DNA of 64,000 nucleotides. Origin: Eupeodes corollae (taxonomy: Eukaryota > Arthropoda > Insecta > Diptera > Syrphidae). Below, piece after piece: positions 57,791-64,000 of this stretch (its first letter is position 1; every line of letters starts with the position of its first letter). The notes under the pieces were generated by a model that saw only the letters and a program-made list of their open reading frames with translations, was not told the DNA's origin and made no database searches. The DNA is taken from assembly GCF_945859685.1 (NCBI RefSeq), contig NC_079149.1:70326991-70390990 (forward strand). Reading direction: 5' to 3'. Both the position numbers and the translations under genes were made by a program.

Positions 57791-58952
57791 AAATTAGGTG
57801 CCGGCAAAGACCGTTGAGCACTAGGGACTAGTGATTAGTGATTTACAATTCTCAACTATTCCTACGTGCAAGTAATGTTGTCAGGGATGGAAGGACCTAC
57901 CTACTATAAAGCCGAATCTGAACGGCTAACTTGAGGAAACACTTTTCACAACAAGAATTACTCTTGGAAGATTTGTCAATTAACTCCAAGATTTTGAAGA
58001 TTTTTTTTATTGAACTTTTATATATACAATTGGATAGTCTTAAGATTAAATAGATACATTGTCTTAGAATATAATAGATTGTTTTTCCTCGGGGTGTTCC
58101 CGGTTGTCATTTGCTGGATTTGTTGATTACTTAGAGAATGTTTAGCCACGTCGGTGGGCTGACACGGGGTCAGCGTAGAATGCAACGAGAATTTTGTTGT
58201 AGTCTTGGATTATATTATCATCCATAATGTCCATGACGCTGAGGTACCTGGGCTCTGGCAGTCGCTGTTGGGTTATCGTCCTTCTTATTAGTTGGTTCGG
58301 GTGGCTTGATGAGTTACCTGCTAGTTTTTTAGCCAAGATTAGTAGGTAGTTGTCCAATGTATTTTTTCTCGCTTCAAAGCCCAGTGCAGATTCTTAGGAT
58401 CTTTCTTTCAAAGGCTTTTAGCTGCTTCATGGCCGTTTTGGAGATGGTTTACCGAACGGGAAAGCTGTGTCCAATTACTGGTCTCAGCAGTTGTACATCA
58501 GGATCTTGGTCTCTTGACTGTGTCCATTGTTCTTCTACATCAATGGATGTACACGATGAAAGGCCTAGCTGGCCATGCGGGTTTAACTTTAACAGCTCGT
58601 GGCGATAAAAACCCAGGTACTGGACAGTATTCTTGGCTAAAAGTGACAATCCATCTGGGAGTTTCAACTTTAAGTTTCTGCATATTGTCGCTTTTTAAGA
58701 ACCTTTACGGACGACAGTTGACCCATCTGCTTCTGCCCATTTATGGTAGAAATCAAAGAGACGGTGGATGTGAGCTTCTACTTTCTTCACGGCTATAGGT
58801 GGTGAAATTGAGGAGCAGTAGGTCAAAGAATCAATGGCGTATAGAAGGTTCTCGCAGTTGACGGGGGTATTAATTAACTTGATAAAGGCAGGGATTAAAG
58901 CCAAGACCTCTGACATGACAGTCCTACCCACTAACCATCACGCCACGGATAC
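57791..58952 (-). mobile_element. tRNA-derived SINE (minus strand) split by a retrotransposon fragment
   Basis: 57791-57983 is the inverse complement of the SINE 3' half (ACTACAAT-type ATTTACAATTCTCAACTATT, GTCAGGGATGGAAGGACCTA, ATTACTCTTGGAAGATTTGT). 58887-58952 is the inverse complement of the tRNA-like head (GTATCCGTGGCGTGATGGTT on the element strand, followed by a degenerate B box GGTCTTGGCTTTAATCC). Order and orientation fit one SINE. About 50 bases between B box and body are missing at the insertion, so either deletion accompanied insertion or two SINE pieces lie side by side. Confidence 0.75.
57990..58886 (-). pseudogene. Non-LTR retrotransposon 3' fragment inserted in the SINE
   Basis: Minus strand from about 58880: TPVNCENLLYAIDSLTYCSS, the RT C-box, in which the first catalytic Asp of A.DD is replaced (AIDS). 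Next are HIHRLFDFYHKWAEADGSTV, LPDGLSLLAKNTVQYLGFYR, LLRPVIGHSFPV, TISKTAMKQLKAFERKILRI, and the C-terminal LPEPRYLSVMDIMDDNIIQD, NKILVAFYADPVSAHRRG and a stop at 58142. The 3' UTR ends in AAAGTTCAATAAAAAAAATC at about 58005. It shares the NCENLL.A.DSLT signature with the copy at 35.6-36.6 kb. It is frameshifted, and no clear target duplication is seen. Confidence 0.8.
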
Positions 58953-58959
58953 TAAAAAT

Positions 58960-60320
58960 TTAAATATGTATAACTAAACCAAGCAAGAACCACCTGTTAT
59001 CTCTGAAGAATTCAGAAAAAATCAAATTCAAAATAAATGTGGCGCAAACAAGTTTGACAGGAGTGGTCAGAACAAGCTCTTTCTTAAGGTTATTTAAAAT
59101 ACATATGCATCTTTTTTTCTCTTCCGATAACTTCGGATTTTTTAAATCTTCTGATGACTGAATTTTTGAATCATGAATCATCTTAGTATATATATTTCGT
59201 GTCTGTACACTATTTAACTTTTTTTTTGTGAAAGTTGTTGCTAAAATGTTTCTTCTCGATTTCAATAAATGAATAAGCCAATGGTTCGCAACATGTTTAT
59301 CTTATTTAGAATGTGAGTAATTTCTTTGTTTGTTTTGGTTTTGGCGTATAATTATAATTTTAGGTAACAAAACATAAATAAAATAAAGAACAGTTAATCG
59401 CAGTACCACAAAAGTTATATCATAAATAAAAAAGAAAAATCCCAAATAAAGTTTACGTTTAATACAAATATTTATCCAAAAAACTTGAGCATATAAGGTC
59501 TGATATAAATTGAAGCCAGCAAAACTAATAATCATAACGTATCCTTTTACTGTGGTAAATGATTCAGTTATTGATGATCACACATAATAACCTATTTTTA
59601 TAACCAATCATTAAACAAAACAGTCCCAAACTACTTGAACGCACAGAGAAAAACAAAACCAGGAAATATGTTACGTTAAGTATATTACGCGGGCGTGCCG
59701 ATGAAAATTGTTCAAATTCATAAAATATCTTTTGATCTTGCAACAAGCTTTCAAAAAATGTATGTTTATGTATATGAATTTTCCATACTTTTCTAGTTCT
59801 CCATTCTTAAAGCTACGTTCAGTGTTACATATTGCAACATTTCAATATTTAACTTTCCACTCATACCTATGTACTATGTTCATACATAAATACATACATA
59901 CATATTCATATTTATGGACTAATGATTATATTTAAATGCATAACACAATCCTATTTTTAGACCTAAAATCGTCTGCGAGACTGTGCGAAAAGATTTAAAT
60001 AATGTGCCGCTGCTACAATAATAAAATACTTGCCGCAGTATTAAAATCAAGGCAAGTTTTTCTTTTTATATATAACGATGAACTTCATAAGGATTCGATA
60101 TTATTTTAATAAATAATTTATCGATGTGGAAGAGGAAGCGATTTAATTAAATGCGTATTGTATTATTTAGATATGCGTGTCAAAAAGATATGCTATACTG
60201 TAGCAAACAAATCCGCGTGGAGAATAAATCATCTAATTCGATTTAAAATCGATGATTTCGTGGCTTCACGTTGGTCAAACTGTCATTTGAAGTATTATAA
60301 TATTAGTTGAGTTTTGCCAT
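58960..60320. other. No recognisable gene
   Basis: AT-rich sequence with TACATACATACATAT near 59890. ORFs show no domain features. Confidence 0.5.
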
Positions 60321-60325
60321 TTAAA

Positions 60326-60470
60326 ATGTTGGATCGATTGACAATCGAACAGCGTTTTAAAAATACTAAATTTGCTTTACAATAGTGTGACTTAAAACAT
60401 AGCCACTTTTCGTTGAGGTAACATTCGCAAAAGCTTGTCGATGAAGTTTTATTTGCGGTTTCCATAGATA
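60326..60470 (+). pseudogene. Possible N-terminal HTH fragment of a Tc1/mariner-type transposase
   Basis: The plus strand reads MLDRLTIEQRFKNTKFALQ then a stop, followed by decayed sequence. The (M)..LT.EQR.. opening is common to N-terminal helix-turn-helix regions of several mariner-like transposases. The fragment is short, so this is tentative. Confidence 0.3.
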
Positions 60471-60484
60471 TAAAAGTTGGACCT

Positions 60485-60655
60485 CAAATTCAGGCAACAT
60501 AAGGAACATGAAAGTAAGGCACGTTTTTAGTATATGATTGACCAGCTGCCAAAAAATTGCCTTCCAATCAAAGCAACTTTGATGGAAAGTCAGTTAAGAC
60601 AAATCTCCCTAACTATCAAGTCCAATCAACTTATATCAAAAATGAGTAAAAAAAA
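60485..60655 (+). repeat. Dispersed repeat, copy 1 (other copy 63808-63985)
   Basis: Shared blocks in the same order and orientation include AGGCAACATAAGGAACATGAAAG, AAGGCACGTTT, GCCAAAAAATTG, CAACTTTG, GGAAAGT, AACTATCAAGTC and ATCAAAAATGA, against the 63.8-kb copy. It has no coding content and no identified ends; the family is unknown. Confidence 0.75.
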
Positions 60656-60659
60656 GATT

Positions 60660-61808
60660 GCGATGTTCAATGTTTAGTTAGTGCCTTATTTACTGCAGTA
60701 ATAAAATAAGAATTGATCCAATTTTGTGAACAAAATAAAAACCAATAATTTTGTTTTAGTATACTTATTATATTTTACTCACATTAATTTTAAACATGTC
60801 TTTGTTTTCTTCTGTTCTTTAAATAAATAAATCCTGTACAACAACTGCATTGTATTTCAAAGTTCTTTATTACTAGACAACAAATCTGAAGATTCACAGA
60901 CAAATAATGAACACTTGCATCCTGTTAATAGTATGATGTGCCTCTGATCGTAGTTTGACACTTGCTATAAGCTTACTACTTTCTGAAAATTCTGAAGTGT
61001 AAAATATTATTAAATATTATTTTAAAGCCAATCTTCCAATCTCAATGTTTTGCTTTCTTATAAATACAAGACAAATAAAACAAACAATAGTTTACACTAT
61101 AAGCGTTCAGTACTTTTCCTCTGCCTCAAGCTTGAAGAATCATATTAATATATTTTGTTTGTTGTATTTTTGAAGAACGTTCAACATAATGCAACAACAA
61201 ATACAATTACAAACAAATGTAATAATATATAAATAATTCAGGGCAATAATCCATGAATCACTCAATCGTACGCACATCACGGTAAGTGTTGATACACATC
61301 AATATCTCTATATATTATATCTGCTGGCTTGATGGTGCTTGCGCTGATTAGTATAGCTTCATCAAATTAAAAAAAAAAGAAAATCATAACACAATGACCT
61401 GGCGTCATATTGTAAAACGATGCATGAATCACAACAACAAAAATAAGCTATTAAATAAAACAAGCCTCCTCAATAAACGAGTCGATAATAATTTTGTATA
61501 TATAAAGAAAAAAAAAACAAACAAAATTGTCTGGAAAGTTATTGTTTGTTTGATTTGAGAAGATAACAGATACGTTGCGACACAAGTATATTTGTACTTG
61601 TTTTCATTTCAAATATCTCAGATTTTTGCTAAAAAATAACAAACGCTTTATTTTTATAAACTTGTGTGATCTCCTGCATTAGTTTCTTTTTAAAGACTTT
61701 TTCCTAACTTGTTTTAATGTAAAAATGTGTGTTAATGAAAGTTAATTGCAAACAAACTATATGAAAAGATATATAATTTTTGCATACACATTTTAGAGGA
61801 TAGCTCCT
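60660..61808. other. No recognisable gene
   Basis: AT-rich sequence between the dispersed repeat and the nested Harbinger complex. Confidence 0.5.
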
Positions 61809-63490
61809 GGGCCATATGCATAAAACTGAAATACTTGCTACTAGTAGAATGTAAGAGTAAATACTGGTATTAGAAATAAAAGGAAAGGTCTACAATATTT
61901 ACTTAATTTAGTATGCATATAAAAAGTATATACTGATAACTTAATACTATGGGGCGTATTATCACTCGCGAGTCGAAAATTCGCCTAAAGTCGAATGTTT
62001 TGGCGAATTAACAGTTTGGTGGTATTACCAATGGCGAACTCCGTAGTTCTGCTTTGAAAACAAAACTGCCAACATTAAAAACTGAAAGTGAAATGTCATT
62101 CATTGTCATAAATATTTACTTACTATATTTAGATTGAATAATATTGTTTTTTTGTGAAAAAAAGTAAATAAAAATAAAGATGATTAACAATATTGAATTT
62201 TTTTTTCGAGGATGAAAATGAAGAAGTAAAAAATAAAGAAGAAAAAAATCATGATCTGCAGATTGAGGAGAAGTTTATGAGATGCTTCCAACCCACTGAA
62301 AGTACCAGATATTTTGTAATAAAATTTACAATTACTTGGATCAAATTTAACTAGATTTTTTTCATAGATTTGTTTTATACTTTCGGCTAAGCAAACACGC
62401 ATTTAACTATGTTTTAAGTCAGATAAGTTCAGGATTTCAAACAACTTAAAGTTTTGCAATTCCACCAATTTTAAAACTTGCGTGCGCACTACGATTTCTC
62501 GGATGTGGAAGTTATCAAAATAGTGACTTTGAGCTAGGTTTCTCCCAACCTACAGTTTCAGTAGTTTTTAGCGAAGTTCCTTATTTGCTTGAAGCAAGAA
62601 TCTGCCCAGTTTGGATCAATGCAGATATGTCCACTAATGAAAAGCACTCATTATTGCCGCTCTTTACCCTCTCGTATAGGAGGTCCCAATGCGATTAGAT
62701 CAAGGGCAAACGAATCCCAAAATTGAGCTTGTTATTTTTGGATGATCCAAACATCCCGACATCCTTGGCAATGTCGAGGTTTGCCTCAATTAGCTTTGAA
62801 AACTGGGTATTGTTGGTTCTTTTAATGCTATACCAATAAATTAATTGTAATTTTAATAATAATTTATTTAATAATTATTTAATTTGTTCTTACCTTTGTC
62901 GATTTTTACTCGTTTTTTTTATGTCACAACAAAAAATCTAGACAACTACTCCGAATTCAAAAACTGTGATTTTTCCAAAGTCACCAAGCCACCGATTATG
63001 ACAGATAAAGGCGAGCATTCGCCAATTGTAATAGAACGACATTTCAATTCGCCTAATTTTTGATGTTTAAGGCGAACGTTAACTTGCCGAATCGCAAACA
63101 GTAATGCGAAAAAGTCACATTCGCTTATTTTTTTAGGCGACTCGCTAGGCGACTCGCGAGTGGATAATACGGCCCTATTAGTAAATATTGGATTCATCAA
63201 AGTAAATACTATCAATTTATTCAAAATCGCCAGTATAGACCATATAAATATGTTTGCGTGCTTTGGAATCGTTTTAATATGTATTAACCATCTTTTTTTA
63301 AGGCAAGTTGTTCATCCTCTTTTTTTCATTTTAATGCTTTTATATAGTCAATACGGATGAATATTAGTTGTTATAATTTTTTAATAAAATTTCCTACCGA
63401 TAAAATACTTTTTCGTTGCTTATAAACATTTTCTGAGCTAATGGTGAAAATGATAGGTCGCGTTTCAGTAAAAAAGCTGGTCATTTTAAA
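61809..63490. mobile_element. Harbinger third-family copy interrupted by another Harbinger
   Basis: 61809-61950 matches 50700-50845 (GGGC.ATATG, AAAACTGAAATACTTGCTAC, GTATGCATATAAAAAGTATA). 63176-63440 matches about 50846-51345 with an internal deletion (TAGTAAATATTGGATTCATC, ATATAGTCAATACGGATGAA, TTTCTGAGCTAATGGTGAAA). Joining the flanks leaves one TAT where the 50.8-kb paralogue has TAG. The outer right end is not clear. Confidence 0.75.
61951..63175 (+). mobile_element. Inner PIF/Harbinger element (1225 bp) with TIRs and TAT duplication
   Basis: The left end GGGGCGTATTATCACTCGCG and the right end GGGCCGTATTATCCACTCGC (inverse complement) are TIRs. Inward repeats such as TTCGCCTAA and CGACTCGC occur at both ends. 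TAT flanks both sides (61948-61950 and 63176-63178). The plus strand at about 62455-62620 encodes AIPPILKLACALRFLGCGSY, QNSDFELGFSQPTVSVVFSE and VPYLLEARI, the middle part of a Harbinger transposase. On the minus strand about 62820-62640 holds a decayed Myb/SANT-type piece (SKLIEANLDIAKD, FWDSFALDLIALGPPIREGK). The catalytic domain is gone. Confidence 0.85.
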
Positions 63491-63807
63491 AGAATTTGGA
63501 GTTTAAAACTAACACAAAATTAATTCTAAATTGAAATTCATCACAAATCAAATAAAGATTTTTGTGGTTCCCGCCTTACGAAAAGGGTTTCCAATAGGGA
63601 CTTGACAACTCTGAATTTAATATGTGAACGTGAATTCTTTCACAAATAATCGAAGTGCTATTGTCAATATATTTTGTGAACTTAACATTTTTGCGATGGT
63701 AAAGTACACGACGAGCAACGAAATTCGACCGGAATTCGGAGGCGATGATCGTAATTCCAAATTTTGGGCCTAACTTTGGGTTCGCAAATAAAAAGAATAT
63801 GCGATTT

Positions 63808-63985
63808 TAGGCAAGTTCAGGAGACATTAGGGACTTGAAAGTAAGACAAGTTTGTAGCATCTGGTTGGGCAGCGGCCAAAAAATTGTCTTTCAATTAAGG
63901 CAACTTTGTTGGAAAGTTGACTGGAAAGTTAGTCAAGAAAAATCTACCTAATTATCAAGTCAAGTCTAGTCATGTCAAAATGACT
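63808..63985 (+). repeat. Dispersed repeat, copy 2 (other copy 60485-60655)
   Basis: Matches the 60.5-kb copy through GGCAAGTTCAGGAGACATTAG, TTGAAAGTAAGACAAGTTT, CGGCCAAAAAATTGTC, GGCAACTTTGTTGGAAAGT and TAATTATCAAGTCAAGTC. It carries a small internal duplication (GAAAGTTGACTGGAAAGTTA). It may run past the end of the window. Confidence 0.75.
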
Positions 63986-64000
63986 GGTCATCATGTTTTT

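Noticed and set aside
1..64000. CRISPR array, operon structure or phage-like system
   Set aside because: No regularly spaced short repeats, no clustered same-strand ORFs and no ribosome-binding-site pattern. The window has eukaryotic splice signals and retroelements instead.

Overview
The window looks like a piece of a large, AT-rich, transposon-littered insect genome, most likely a higher fly (Diptera). The reasons are the Ala/Gln/His/Ser-rich coding style of the one host exon, TATGTACATA-type simple repeats, several clades of dipteran-style non-LTR retrotransposons, and many PIF/Harbinger and Tc1/mariner relics. The species assignment is an inference. No bacterial gene organisation, CRISPR array or rRNA operon is present.

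One host gene can be supported, on the + strand. A coding exon (about 38559-39823, translation from 39125) encodes 233 residues of low-complexity protein and ends at a clean phase-0 splice donor. A candidate non-coding first exon lies near 7.1-8.58 kb and ends at a good donor. A second promoter-like, GC-richer block at about 54.7-56.02 kb could be an alternative first exon. Most of the window would then be intron of this gene, with introns of about 30 kb and more than 24 kb. I do not recognise the gene.

The rest is mobile-element debris, often with readable boundaries. (1) Non-LTR retrotransposons: a long minus-strand copy at 16.46-19.4 kb with endonuclease and RT domains, an RNase H-bearing family at 0.47-1.1 and 30.06-31.95 kb, a plus-strand RT relic at 22.4-24.0 kb, an endonuclease/RT relic at 32.0-32.96 kb, and a related pair at 35.6-36.6 and 58.0-58.9 kb. 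(2) PIF/Harbinger elements: at least seven, some with intact TIRs and 3-bp target duplications. (3) Tc1/mariner relics at 27.2-27.8, 52.7-53.66 and 60.3 kb, and a perfect-TIR MITE at 34145-34358. (4) Two SINE classes: a tRNA-derived SINE with five copies, and one 5S rRNA-derived SINE flanked by a 9-bp duplication.

The most interesting content is the nesting. A Harbinger element sits in a tRNA-SINE at 49.33-50.2 kb. Another Harbinger sits inside a second Harbinger family at 61.8-63.5 kb, and that family's unoccupied paralogue (empty site) is at 50.7-51.6 kb. A retrotransposon fragment splits a tRNA-SINE at 57.8-58.95 kb. The 5S-derived SINE at 12738-13012 and a divergent inverted pair of Harbinger transposase fragments at 2.79-5.13 kb also merit follow-up.
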